Assembly (NCBI GenBank): GCA_019633425.1
Contig: WSUB01000154.1
Span: 32,870 to 96,869, forward strand
Reading direction: 5' to 3'
Length of the DNA: 64,000 nt
From: Tulasnella sp. 424
Taxonomy: Eukaryota; Basidiomycota; Agaricomycetes; Cantharellales; Tulasnellaceae
The notes under the pieces are model-generated. The model worked only from the letters and a program-made list of their open reading frames with translations. It did not search any database and was not told where the DNA came from. The translations under genes were made by a program, and so were the position numbers. Each line of letters opens with the position of its first letter. The stretch's first letter is position 1. Below, piece after piece: positions 22,906 to 34,900 of the stretch.

Positions 22906-23160
22906 TTAGGAAATAGAGAAACGAAACGGACCATCCTGGAGACATGATTCAATTCTAGCTCTTCCTTGAGAGAGAGCCATTAATGAAACAAGGATTCCGG
23001 CATCATCTATCAGCAAACTTGGGATTTGTTGAATGCTTGGCTCCAGCAGAACTGCTTGCTCTCGAGTTAGGTTCACACGTTGATAATTAACCACGGAGGA
23101 CTTGGGTATGCCATAAGATACTCGTAACAAAGGAAGCGTACGTTGACGGCTAAAAGCGGC
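22906..23160 (-). pseudogene. Degenerate duplicate of an internal exon of the kinase-ARID gene
   Basis: The minus-strand peptide (..VNLTREQAVLLEPSIQQ.. followed by about 30 more residues) parallels exon 9 of the adjacent gene (INLSHEQRILLPHSIQQ.., 24167-24007). It sits just downstream of the gene's stop at 23180. It looks like a leftover from partial tandem duplication of the ARID gene. No complete frame remains. Confidence 0.55.
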
Positions 23161-23179
23161 TACGACTCCTTCTCCCAAC

Positions 23180-26100
23180 CTAACCTTGAGTTTCGCCGAC
23201 AGCTGGGTCCTCGGTTGCCCATTGAGAGGAATCAATTGCCCACAGCCAATCATCTCCTTCTTCCGGATTCACACCAGGTGCAGGAGCGTTCTGAGACGGG
23301 ACCGGAGCTGCTTCTTCCTCGGTTGCCCATTGAGTGGAATCAATAGCCCACGACCAATCTTCTTCTTCCTCCGGCTGCACACCAGTAGCAACCTTCTCGT
23401 CTTCCTTGGCCATCTTCGGCAGGAAGTGCAGACTGCCCTCGATCGTCAATTGTTTCGCAGCCGCCAGGTCTGCAGCACGCTTGGCGTCCAGGTCTTCCTG
23501 ACGATCCGTTCTCACACGCTTTGGTGGGCCATAGGGACCAGCAGACCCACCGAGACCGGTGACGTTATCCTCACGTTCCCTCTTTGATGATTGCGGGCGT
23601 TCCGGTTCGGGTCGGCTGATGCCACGAACCTCAGCCGGAGGAATCTTCGATGTCGGTTTGGTCGCTCCTCGCTTAGGGGGGAGCTTGCGTTTCGGGACAG
23701 GTTTCTTGCCAAGCGTGAACTGGGAATTGATCGTAGGGGGTTTCGGAGGTGGTGGGCCAGGTGGGAGAGCATCAGAGGCCTGCTGGCTCTGAAGACCCAT
23801 TGCCTGACTTTGAAGCCCCTTGACGCGCATGAGGAACCTCGTAAGGTGATTCCTGTACTGGTTCAAGTCATCGAGCCCGAAAATGAACCGATTCTCTGGA
23901 GGCTGCCTCAGGAGGATCTGAGCCTGATCGGAGAGCGTAACCACCTGACAGAGGATGTCAAGTTAGCAAGACGAAAACCGAATGAACGCGACAAATCCAA
24001 ACTTACCGTCTGAACGACCAGATTCAACTCACGCTCGTCGTTGGGAGCGAGAACAACAAACGCGACGAGGTTCTGCGCAACTTGTTTCAGCAGGCTTTGG
24101 GTTTGTTGAATGCTATGCGGCAACAGAATCCTTTGCTCGTGCGAGAGGTTGATCGACGAGTAGTCACCTAAAAATGAGTTGGGGAGGGTTAGAGCGAAGC
24201 CTCGGACGACTAGCAACGAACAGAACATACGCTTATTGGCCAAGAGGTTAAGAGCAGCTCTGACTTTCTCTCGCGCTTCAGAGAGCTGTTCAGGAGAGAC
24301 GTTCAGGCTGGCAATGGTGGCTGAGAGCTGAGCCGTTGGCCCACCATCTGGCGGTTGTTGGGGCCCTGCTCCCAAAGGACGTCGAGGCTGCTGGGGCTGC
24401 GGTAACAGGAACTGGATGGTCGTGAGCCTCCCGATTTCCGGATGAAGATACTGAAGTTGAGCTGGGAGAGGGAAGATGGAGTTCGGATCGAGAGGCCTGA
24501 GCGAGTTATGCCAGTGAACCTCGAAGTCGGCGAGAATCTTCTGATAGATCTTGGACAGCTGCTCAGCCACCTCCGGCTTCGAGTACGGGATGGCGCCATT
24601 GAAATAAGGGAACCCAATCTTCCCTCCAACGACCGGCCACAACTTCTTCTCAAACACCTGTATTCAAGTAGGAATTATCAGTCATGAGGTCGAACGAGTA
24701 GGAACGAGAACAGGTCGACGTACAGCGCGGCATCCGCCGAGGGCTCCGACCACAAGGAAAAGCTCATGCAGCGCGACCTCTTTCCCATCGACGAGGAGAG
24801 GATCCAACGTAAGCTGTCGCTGGGACAGCCACTGGTTGAACGCGATGGTGAAAAACTCGTGGAACTGCATCTGCCGGTTGGATGGACCAGGCTGAGACTG
24901 CTGCTGAGGTGATGTCTGAAGCGGCTGGTTTGAAGGGACTCGGGGAGGGGCTGAGGCTTGCTGCTGCTGCTGGAAGGCACGAGCATTGACCATAGTCTGA
25001 AGTCTCTCGCGGCCGATTTGCTGAGTCATCGGGGGAGTAAAGTTCGCCGGCGCCCAGGAAAGACCGTCCTGAGCAGCGAGGGACTCCTGAGGACCTTGGG
25101 TCATGCCAAGACGATTCTGAATAGCTGTCGGATTCGGACCAGGTTGGGATCCCATTGCCGGGGGCCAGCCACCATCCTCGTGTGGCCGATTAAAGGAGTA
25201 GTTTTCGTCGAAATTTGATGATTGCAGATAGCTGCCTTGATCTGAATCGCTGAAGCAGGCCGAATTTCAAGAATTAGCAGTCATTAATATTGTGTGTCAA
25301 CTGGTCATTACCACTGGATAGGTACAGGGAGCGCCTGACTCACCGACCGACCCCAGGGGTCATTTGCAGAGCCGATAATTCTGTATCAATTATGGCAAGA
25401 CAATGGTCCACCGACGGCCGTCCGTTTGGCTGGATGGTCCAGCACCTGGCTAAAAGATGCTTCACGGCTGGAACCGGAATGGGGAGGCTGGTCGTATCGC
25501 TCGGAGGTTCGTTATTCATGAGGGCCTTGATAATTGAATGTTCAGATTTCTTCCCAGCGTATGGGATTATGTCTGCCAACACCTGCGAGTCTCGCTGTTG
25601 ATATAGCCACACAGCAAATGCTTAACCTGCGGTACGCACCTCCAGAGCTAAACAAGCCCACGCCCAGATATCACTTGGTAACGAATGGCAATCCGCCGTC
25701 TCAGCCACGATCTCAGGGCTATAGTACCGAAGCGTTCCTTTGAGACCGTCGCTAGTAGTAAGTCCTGTTGGGCCCTCCTCCAGGGTTCTTGAGAGGCCGA
25801 AATCTGCCAGTACAGCCCGTCGTTCGGCGTTTATCAGAACGTTCCCCTTCGTGAGGTGCAATATAAGGGCTAGAGACTGTCTAGGCACAACGAGACATCG
25901 TACCGTTTTTAGGTCACCATGACGAATAGGTGGGTCCTGTCCATGTAAATATGCAAGCCCCGCTGTCGTGTCACGGATCTCCATACTTCGTCAGTGATGC
26001 ACGAGCAGATCAAGCTTAGGGGCTTACTAGATACAAGCGCGCATCCCAAGAAGGCTTCTCTTGCTCGATGTAGTCCTTCAGATCACCATGGGCCATATAC

Positions 26101-26555
26101 TCAGACATGAGGACAGCGATTCTGCAGTCTTTATCGAGATAATAGCCAACCACCGGCAGAACATGCGGGTGGTGAAGGCTCGCCCACACCTTGAGTTCAC
26201 GAGCCAAGCGCTATCCAACAGAAAGTTATTAGATGTTGGAAAGGATAGTTAAGTTTGACGAACAAATGCGAGTCTTTCGTGTTCCTTGTGTCGAGCTTTG
26301 AGATAAATTCTTTTCGCGGCGACCAACTTGGACCCAGCAGTTCCAGAATCCAATCTCGATACTTGAACTTCGCCATATCCACCTCGCTTTGTCTCATATC
26401 CTGCTTCGGCTTTGAGTCGGTTGATATCGATATAAAGGTGGTTGAGGGTCTTGAGACAATCCTCCTGTTGGGCGGTAATCGGATGAGTGCATGAACCGGG
26501 CAACATCGTATCGATTTACACATACCAGGGCAGCAAAGTCAAGCTGAGAGCTCAT
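23180..26555 (-). CDS. TKL-type protein kinase fused to an ARID (Swi1-like) protein
   Basis: Ten exons are predicted: 26555-26526, 26464-26264, 26210-26028, 25978-25904, 25846-25640, 25582-25344, 25249-24724, 24657-24231, 24167-24007 and 23944-23180. They total 2814 nt (937 aa) with every phase consistent. The kinase module (1-312) has GGYGEVQV, VAAK, RELKVWASL, HGDLKTGNVL, DFG and SPE. Its stop-looking end (25340) is avoided by a GTGAGT donor at 25343 and a TTCAG acceptor at 25250, joining phase 2 to phase 2. The C-terminal part contains an ARID/BRIGHT fold signature (about 435-540: FHEFF, LDPLLVDGKEV, LFLVVGALGG, then a W and a Y/FE helix). ARID is the DNA-binding domain of SWI/SNF subunits such as Swi1. 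It also has a Gln-rich N-terminal linker and a repeated acidic WxWAIDSxQWATE tail. If the splice at 25343 is not used, these are two adjacent genes 200 bp apart. Confidence 0.68.
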
Positions 26556-26664
26556 CTCTAGGACTATAGCCTTGAATATTAGGAGAAAGCGCCGGGAAGG
26601 CTAGGTGATGGAGGCAGTCTGGTTCAAAATGGATGGGAGGTAAGGCGATGAATGTGTGTCCTTT

Positions 26665-26673
26665 TCTATATGG
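26665..26673 (-). promoter_or_regulatory. TATA-like element of the kinase-ARID gene
   Basis: On the minus strand CCATATAGA stands about 115 nt upstream of the ATG at 26555. It is similar to, but not identical with, the CTATATAG of the two kinase-receiver genes. Confidence 0.4.
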
Positions 26674-26995
26674 AATTCCATCCTTTGTTCGCGGCGTCCA
26701 TCGGCCAGCACAGCCACTGCAATAATTGAACTCGCGACGAGAGACGCCGCACATTATGCGCTCAAAAGCTACGTCCAAGGGTAAGCCCTGGCTCCACTAG
26801 TATAATGGGACAATGATTGGTAAGCGAATCCACTTTGTCCAACGTAATCAATCCGCAAGTGGTCCCGTATCCCATACAAATTAGCTAACCAGCGCGCTGA
26901 GACGGCACTATAGCAGATAGTATAGGGAAAGAGAAACCAAGTACAAGCCAGTGGCCAAAGCGAAGAATGCAGATAAAGGAAACTGTTGACGATTT

Positions 26996-29003
26996 TTAAT
27001 GCTGAGACCAGTCAATGGTGTTAATATCGATACCCTCCTGAACCATCTCCCACAACGGACTGAACAAGGCAGACCAACTCAGCACGGTCACGACGGCGAT
27101 GTACTGCACACGAACTCACCTCATCTCTCTCAATCGGTTGACGGTAGCAGTTATTCTGTCAATAACGTAGTCAACCTCTGCCTCCGTCGTAAACCGACCC
27201 ATGCCGAATCGTAGGGAAGAGTGGGCCATGTCCTCAGCAGCACCTAGCGAACACGGAAACGTCAGTACCAGTAGCAACACGACAGCGTTCCGCATACGTA
27301 CCAAGTGCACGGAGAACGTAGGAGGGTTCCAAAGATGCGGAAGTACACGCGCTCCCAGATGACAACGCGACATCCTAGAATGGGGTAAATTCTTTAGGTG
27401 AGATTCGTTCGAGCATTACGAGCCCAGCTATCTGACCTTGAGTGCCATCAACAAGCTTTCACCTTCAACGTATGAGAAACTGAGGTTGACGCATCCGGGG
27501 AAGCCATTAACATCGCCATTGCGAACGACATGCTCGACTCGCGAGTTGATGCCATCGATGAGGCGTTTTGAAAGGTTCGAGATATGGGCATGGTCGGCCT
27601 GGAAAATGATAGCACGTTATCAGCACCACAGCAAGCGAGGCTGACACATTTCTCTAAGCTCAGTACCCCTGCACCGGGGTCATAGCAAAGCCGACGCAGA
27701 CGAATGCTTCGCGGAGCAATGTAACGTCGCTCTGCTCATCGTATGGCTTTTCGCCAAGGTGCGGATTTCATCAAATTTCGACCTTGTGAAGGAACAAGAA
27801 CTCACCGCCATCTCCTGTTGTGCGATGCGCGCTGCCGCTCCCAAACCGACAACCAAAGGCGCGGGAAGCGTGCCACTCCTCAAACCGCGCTCCTGTCCGC
27901 CACCGTTGATGATCGGCTCTAGTCGGACACGCGGTCTGCGTCGGACATAGCAGGCTCCAATACCCTTCGGTCCATAAATCTTGTGGCCTGATATGCTCAG
28001 CAAGTCGATTTTCATGTCGTTAACATCAATAGCGATCTTGCCAACGGCCTGGGCCGCATCGGTATGGAAGAAGACGCCCTTGTGCTGCTTGACTATTTCG
28101 CCAATTTCTTTGAGGGGCTGGATAACACCGGTTTCGTTGTTGACGGCCATAATGGAAACGAGGGACGTCGTTGGTCGGATGGCAGCCTTCAGGACCTCGA
28201 GGTCGACGATGCCGTTCTTTTGAACAGGGAGGTAAGTGATCTCGAAGCCTTCTTCCGAGAGTTTTCGGCACGAATCGAGGACACATTTGTGTTCGGTCTG
28301 GACGGTGATGATGTGGTTCTTCTTCTCTTTGTAGAAGCGAGCAACACCCTTGATGACCATGTTATTTGATTCGGTCGCGCCGGAGGTGAAGACAATGTCC
28401 TTTGCGTCTGCCCCGATCAGGTCAGCGACGCTCTGCGAAGAGAAAGTAGGTTAACTTGGAGCTCTATGCAGTGGTAGAGCAAGTGTAGCGAACCTTCCGG
28501 GCTTCTTCGACACCCTCCTCAGCCTCCCATCCGTACGCATGGGTGCGACTGTGAGGATTGCCATACTGATTTGTCATGTAGGGCATCATTGCGTCCAGCA
28601 CTCGAGGATCCATCGGCGTGGTAGCCTTGAGTGGTTATCCTCTGTCAGCGTAAGCTATGGGACTTAACGGCTCTGGGAGAACTTGCCTGGAGGTCAAGGT
28701 AAATGGGTCTGTCCGTGCCTTTCACTTTTGCAGGGACTTCGAGCTTGAAGCCCAGGATGTCTGAAGAGGGGATGGTTCAGATTGTACAGAGCTACAGAAA
28801 GGATAATACTTACCTGCCCTTGGGGAGAAAGTCTGCACCTCGGCCTGTTTATGATCTAGGGGTGGGTCGACCACTGATGCTCGGCCGACGGGCGAGGGCT
28901 GAACGAAAGTCCTCGCAGAACTCGTCGAGGCTACAAGCCTTGAGGATGCAGCTCTTGGTATTGATTTCGGAAGACGACTGAGCATTATTGGATGAGTCTG
29001 CAA
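26996..29003 (-). CDS. NFS1: Mitochondrial cysteine desulfurase NFS1
   Basis: NFS1 removes sulfur from cysteine for Fe-S cluster assembly in mitochondria, working with Isu1, Isd11 and frataxin. Nine exons are predicted: 29003-28814, 28760-28687, 28625-28494, 28432-27806, 27746-27726, 27598-27437, 27374-27302, 27243-27120 and 27059-26996 (1467 nt, 488 aa). The N-terminus is rich in Arg, Ser and Ala, as expected of a presequence. Seen in order: [35 protein letters not shown], the PLP lysine in SGHKIYG (about residue 290), the catalytic cysteine loop [13 protein letters not shown] (about 412) and the conserved C-terminus ending [10 protein letters not shown]. Intron 2 uses a GC donor, and exon 5 is only 21 nt. 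The start could also be the Met six codons in. This is the intact copy of the NFS1 pieces scattered in the left half. Confidence 0.92.
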
Positions 29004-29141
29004 ATGAGCGAGATGAGGGGGGGATTTCCGAGACGGTGGTTGGAATTGAAATCCAACTTTACTAAACTCTACTTTGCTCGTGTTTGTTGGAAAGCGGAAC
29101 GGCCGCCCGTGATGCCGATGAACGCGTAAACGAACGGCGGG

Positions 29142-29151
29142 TTATATATAA
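29142..29151 (-). promoter_or_regulatory. TATA element of NFS1
   Basis: The palindromic TTATATATAA lies about 140 nt upstream of the NFS1 start. This is the same spacing as the TATA elements of the neighbouring kinase genes. Confidence 0.45.
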
Positions 29152-29439
29152 GATGTGATTAGTCTTCTTGCAAGCTCTTTGGCTGCACAGAGCCAATCGC
29201 CGGGAGGGCAATTGTAAATCGTCCACGATCTTGTTGGTTGTGCGATTAGAAGACTCGAAGGCAATTCTTATCAGATACAGAGATAAGGTTGTCCATCATT
29301 CACCATGGCAAGCTCCGATAACGACAGCTTAACAAGAGGAACCACTTGGATTTTTACTCTTCAGAACGAATCTTAGGGTGCGTGTCATGTCAAGCGAGTT
29401 CGCTGTAAAATACGCGACCAGCGATTGGATATAACAAGA

Positions 29440-31916
29440 CATGATTCCGAATGGGTCCGCCATCCAAAACTTCATCTCAAAGCCCCTAGATGGAAATTTA
29501 TGAAAACACAAATGACTAAATACACGACAGTCATTCTCAGAAAACAATCGTTCTCAGTCAAATCATGCGAAGAAGGAAAAAGAAATGAGAAATTATTCAA
29601 AGGCCTGGCGAATTAAATATTCAGCGATAGAGGGTAAGTACCGGAAAGATCCATCCAGGCGGGAGGGTGAGCCAAGCAAGGCCGTTGAAACCTTGCCGCC
29701 GGTACCTTTGCCGATCAAACCTCCCTTCACCCACTTGATCGGCGTTGCAGGGAGATAAATGCATTCAGAGGACAACAAACCTTTGCACAGAATTACCACT
29801 CAGGTCGAGGAGCAGGTCCCGTGGGCGACTCAGGAATGGTTGGTGGCGTTCCATCCTTAACTTGACCGGGTGTGTCCACTCTGATACTCCAAAGCTTCGC
29901 ACTCCTCTTCCTTCCTAAATCGGCCGCCGTTGGGGGCTCTCGCGCTGAGTCAACCCTCTTCAAATCTTTTCTCTTTCACGAACCGAATGCTCTTCCGGTG
30001 CGTGGACTTGGCCTCTCCGACACAGGTGCGGGGACGGGCGGGGGAAGAGCTTCACCGCCAAGCGACGAAGGCCCCTCTTTTACAATTTAGACTTAATAAA
30101 CTGCTTTCCAAGGTCGTGGTCCGGGGAAAAATCTTGGGAATTTTGTCACAGCGGATAATAGGGTGATTTTCTATAGGACCCCCGCGTTTGTTATATTTTC
30201 CCATGGAGAGACCCTTATTTTAGTGTATATAGCAGTTCAGTTATCAGTTGAAATTAAATACAATGGAATACTTGGGTCGCACGTGCCGTGCGTCGAGCAC
30301 CTTGCTCCAGGAACCCGTCGAAGCTGGGACAGGATATTAATCTTCGCTATAGTTTTGCGTGGACTCCTTTATTATTTTACTTAATGTATATAGCAAAAGT
30401 CAAGTAATGGGATAAGTCTAAACAAACCGAAACGCTTAGCGACATACCATCTGCAGCTTCCTTGCGGCAGAGGCTGTATTTTCTTCATGGTTGGGACTTC
30501 AACAACTTGGAGAGTCGAACTTAATATTGATCTGTTGCAGGCCTCCATGTACTCGGGTGGACCCGAAGCGCAGACTGCAGCAGTAATAAAGTAGAGCGAA
30601 ATGAGCTCAATACGCACTTCGAGACCGTTGTCGCTCTGGAAACTCAAGTTAGAGTGACTGGATGCTATCCTGAATCAGAACTAGCCTGAATAGAATCGAA
30701 AGCTGCGGAGGTCCACCTGCACATGCGTTGGTGTACTGCCGCTTGGGCATATTGAAGGTATCCAGGGCGGAATAGAACTGATAACCGATGCGGCGCCGGA
30801 GCTTCCAGATTTAACTCTCGCTTAATAGCAAAATCGTCGCGCCGTTTACACCGACATCACGTCCTCTTACTACCGCATATGACGCTAGTATTGCTTTTCC
30901 CGGTTGCTGAGCAGAACGGGCAAGTGATGATGGATGATTGGCAGATAACCAGATTAAACGCACATGCGGTGTTTTCAAAGTTCTGGTCAGGAAAGCAGAA
31001 CGCTTTTGCAGGAACTACTTTATATTCCCCAAACTTGCAAACTGGCTTGTAAAAGACTAGCTAACAATGCCAATATGTCAGAGTCACTCAGCACCAAGAC
31101 GCAAATGAGGCGGCAGAACCATAAGTAATGAACGAGTAGACGTAAGCGGGGGTGTTTGGGGACAGAGAAAAGGAAGAACCGACTAACCGCCGACGGGGGA
31201 CTAGGACCCTGCAGCTGGCACCGCGCACTGATTACGTAAATACGTTCATGAGAGAGACCTTGACGGAGCAAGGTGATTACTATTAAATATTCTCTCCCTC
31301 GGGCAACCGTCCTCCCCTCTCCAAGAAAAATTCCGACAAGAAATCCTGCAGATGGTCCTGCACGTCATCCTGAATCGGACTGGACGCCCCCGTGCCTCCG
31401 GGGGACGATGGGAGGCTGTTCATGACTCCACCTGTAAGAGTCAAACCGGGGCCAGAAGAAGGCGAGAGCGAGTTTTCTCTTGAAATTGGTGGGTAGGTTA
31501 CAGCAGTTGACGGCTTTGGCGAATCCTGGTCATCAACCAGGGGCAAGATAGTCGGTGTTAGATTGGGTCCTCTGGTTCGCCTCAATAGTCTTATGGCGAA
31601 GTTTCCTTCATCTTCAAGTCCGTTCGTTTTGACTTCTGGGGGAGTGGCAGTAGCCGACGGGGCAGATGACGTGTTCGAGAAACACTCATCGTCTTCATTT
31701 GAGTCGCTGTCGCAACCTCCCTCGTCCTCCCCCTCCGGCTGGGCATCGACATCACGATTGGATTGGGATGGAACTTCCCTTCGGATGGATTCCGCATGAG
31801 GGGACCGCATTGACGCACGCTTCGCCTTTGCAGTGATCACTGCCGGCGTAGCTTGACGAAAGGAGACTTGAGCGGTTCTGGGTTTCAGGGTCCCCGTCCC
31901 TGATACATCATCATCA
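29440..31916 (-). pseudogene. Relic of a BCK1-type MAPKKK 3' half, kinase domain deleted
   Basis: This continues the Bck1-like homology beyond the stop of the fused gene at 31917. A frameshift sits at about 31920-31930, where the paralogue runs through GDRERLL. Serine-rich sequence follows in another frame to 31283, then 30136-29790 matches paralogue 39000-38650. At about 29735-29660 the kinase start (IKWVKGGLIGKG, loop GKV) is joined directly to the kinase end (WLTLPPGWIF). Everything between, including the catalytic loop and DFG, is missing. The 3' flank 29440-29640 still matches 37195-37400 downstream of intact BCK1, so the whole gene was duplicated before it decayed. The relic is interrupted by about 1.2 kb of unrelated DNA. 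Confidence 0.75.
30137..31340. other. About 1.2-kb insertion inside the MAPKKK relic
   Basis: Homology to intact BCK1 breaks at a point coding [10 protein letters not shown] and resumes 1.2 kb later. The flanks carry similar 10-mers (about GAAAAATCTT and AAGAAATCCT), compatible with a diverged target-site duplication. The insert has a TATA-like GTATATAGC near 30220 and a short minus-strand open stretch at 30381-30647 with no family resemblance. No terminal inverted repeats or transposase were recognised. Confidence 0.4.
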
Positions 31917-34900
31917 TTATGGGAGCCGCTCTCGATCACCAGGTTTCAATGTGCCTTCATTACCATCATCGGTGAACTCGGTCGACGGCATCGCCGACAA
32001 CGTGGCAGCTGCAATGATCGGGTCTGGGTTGTCATACAGTTGAACACCGATAGTAGCTGAGGAGGGATCGATAGGAGAAGATAGTGTGACGACGGCCTTC
32101 GGAATCTGCATTCCCATTGTCGGAGGCGTCTCAGGATAAGGGCTAGCTAGAGGTGGAGCTGGCTCGACTGGCGGATCGACCACTGGAAGAGGTGGCCTCC
32201 TTGTTTCGAGCGTGCTAAGGACGTTCGTTGCGCTTTGCTCAATCGGCGATGAGTAAAACTGAGCCGATGAAGCGGCGAGTTGCTGTTGCCTTTCAAATTG
32301 CCTCATGCGCGGATCGAAAGCTTCAGGGGGGAGAACCACATGCCCCCTATGCTTAGTTCTATCTCGCTTCATGGCGGCGGTAACCGAGTCACGTCGTGAA
32401 CTGGGATACTTTACAGCCTGCGATCGTTGCAGGGTGTGGTTTGTGGCCGTGTAAGACGTGCTGCTCGCATGTGGGTAAGGTCGGCTTGCCGAAGGCGTTG
32501 TAGCGGAGGCTGGAGAGAATCGCGGACCATCGGAGGGTGGAGAACCAGCCCAATCGTTGACTGCGCCAGTAGTGTTCGACCGCCTATAAGACGGAGTTCG
32601 CTGACCCATGCCTTGGAGCCGTTTGGGTTCAGTAACACTGGTAGGAGTCGGGAATACTTCGTTCATCATTACCCATCCATGGGTAACACTTGAATCAACG
32701 TTTTCGCTCTGATGAGTTTTGTGACCCAAAGGATTTGACCCATCACCACTATGAGCCCGCTGTGCCCCACCCCCCTCAGCCTCTTCTTGGTTATATTGAG
32801 AATCATACTCCTTGTTCCGTGCCTCCTGATACCGCTGAGGCTCGAACGCCTGCTCTCGCTTCATGGCGGCGGTATCCCATTCACGTCGTTGGTGAGCCAC
32901 CGGGGTGTTCGGACTCCGATAAGCTCCAATTGCGGCGAAGCTGGAATGCCGAGAAGGTTGAGATCGTTGAGAAGACATCCCGGCCAACGGTGTAATAGGA
33001 CGGTCATAGGCTGGCGAGAACAAAGGCGGCAGAGGACTGGGTATAGCGGGAAGAGGTCGGACATATGGCGCAGTAGTGGCCTGAGTCGGTGATACGAGTT
33101 GCGGTTGAGGAGGGGGAGCAGCGGGATTGCGCTGGACGATAAACTTGAGCGTGCCTTTTGCATCCGCCCATGCCCCACAATAGATCATGAGCTGATCGTC
33201 GGTGACCGAGTCTCCGAGCGCGGCCTCTCCGAGCTCCGTGCGGTATAGTTGGTGATTCTTGTGGTCATCGTCAGGAATGCGCAGCTGAATGGAACAATGG
33301 GGCGTTGTTAGCAAGCGTATGTAATAAAGTGATTTAACACGATAGCAGTATTACCTGTGAGAACATACGTTCGCGAATGAAGGCGGCATCTTTTGCGCCA
33401 GTAATGTCAACAATAACATGATTTTTGGCATCGGCAGTCACCGTAATAATTAGCTTGTCGACTGCTTCTCGGCGATCGGGCTTGATTAGAGTCGGTGCCG
33501 GGCCGAGATTTACCACTTGCTGAGACTGTAGAATGCTCTTAGATCCTTGGGAAACGCTTGGCACCGGGAGAGGCTTTGGGATGAGCTGAGCGGTTGTCTG
33601 CAGTGTGTTGCGTTGGATGGGAACTGCATCCTCGTCGCTGCCGTTGTCAGGATTGAATATGGTGAGGCGTATCTTACGTCCCGCTGCGGAGCTTGAACTA
33701 GGCCTTGGCGAACTGGCATTGGTGGAGCGAGCCGTCACGGATGCTTGAGTTCCTTGTCTGGCTCCCCTTGGGGATTGAAAACCAGGTTGTGAGGAAAGAT
33801 GTGTGGTGATACATTGACGGCCACTACTAAAAGATCGTGGGGGATTATTAGATCACGAGTTCTTCGCAGGCGACGTTCCGCCATTGGAACAAGGGAAGCG
33901 ACCTTCCACTGACCTATCAGTAACGTCACCCAGCTCCGCATAAGATGTTTCACGATTCACTATTTGAAGACAATCCTGGGTGGATGATTGAGCTCCTTGC
34001 CTGGCTCCACTCGGGGACTGAAAACCAGGTTGTGAGGAAAGATATCGATGTGTGACGATAAATTGACGTCCACTACTAAAAGATCGCGGGGGATTATTAG
34101 ATCACGAGTTCTTCGCAGGCCCTGTTCCGCCATTGGAACAAGGGAAGCGACCTTCAACTAACCTATCAGTAACGTCATCCAGCTCCGCATAAGATGTTTC
34201 ACGATTCACTATATGGGGACAATTCTTGGTGGATGATTGAGCTCCTTGTCTGGCTCCACTTGGGGACTGAAAACCAGGTTGTGAGGAAATATGTGTGACG
34301 ATAAACTGACGTTCACTACTAAACGATCGTGGGGGATTATTAGATCATGAGTTCTTCGCAGGCCATGTTCCGCCATTGGAACAAGGGAAGCGACCTTCAA
34401 CTGACCTATCAATAACGTCATTCGGCTCCGCATGAGATGTTTCACTATTCAGTATACGAATACAATCCTTTGCCAACGGCCGCTTATGTGGCTGAAGGGA
34501 CCAGCAGCGTGCTAAAAGGCGTTTTATGGCTGGAGCCGGAATGGGCAAGGTTTCTACATCACTCGGTAGCTCATTTGTCACGAGGGCTACAAAGACGTGA
34601 TGTTCATGCATCTTCTCAGCATACGGAACCTTGTCCGTCAAGACCTGCATGTCTCAAGTTTAGCACCAAGGCACGGCGGGAATTTTGCATCGGACACATG
34701 CCTCCAGGACTAAACAGGCCCATGCCCAGATGTCACTTGACAGATTCTGTGCGGGATTCGTGTCTGTTACAAGCTCCGGACTGTAGTATCGAAGTGTCCC
34801 TTTAAGGCCTTCGCTGGTAGTAAGGCCCGTTGGCCGCTCCTCCAGGGCCTTCGAGAGGCCGAAGTCTGCCAGAACTGCCCGTTGCTCTGCGTTTACGAGA

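Noticed and set aside
27116..27373. Alternative reading of the NFS1 end as an independent short protein
   Set aside because: It is the last but one exons of NFS1, joined by clear splice sites to the final exon ending DWSQH.
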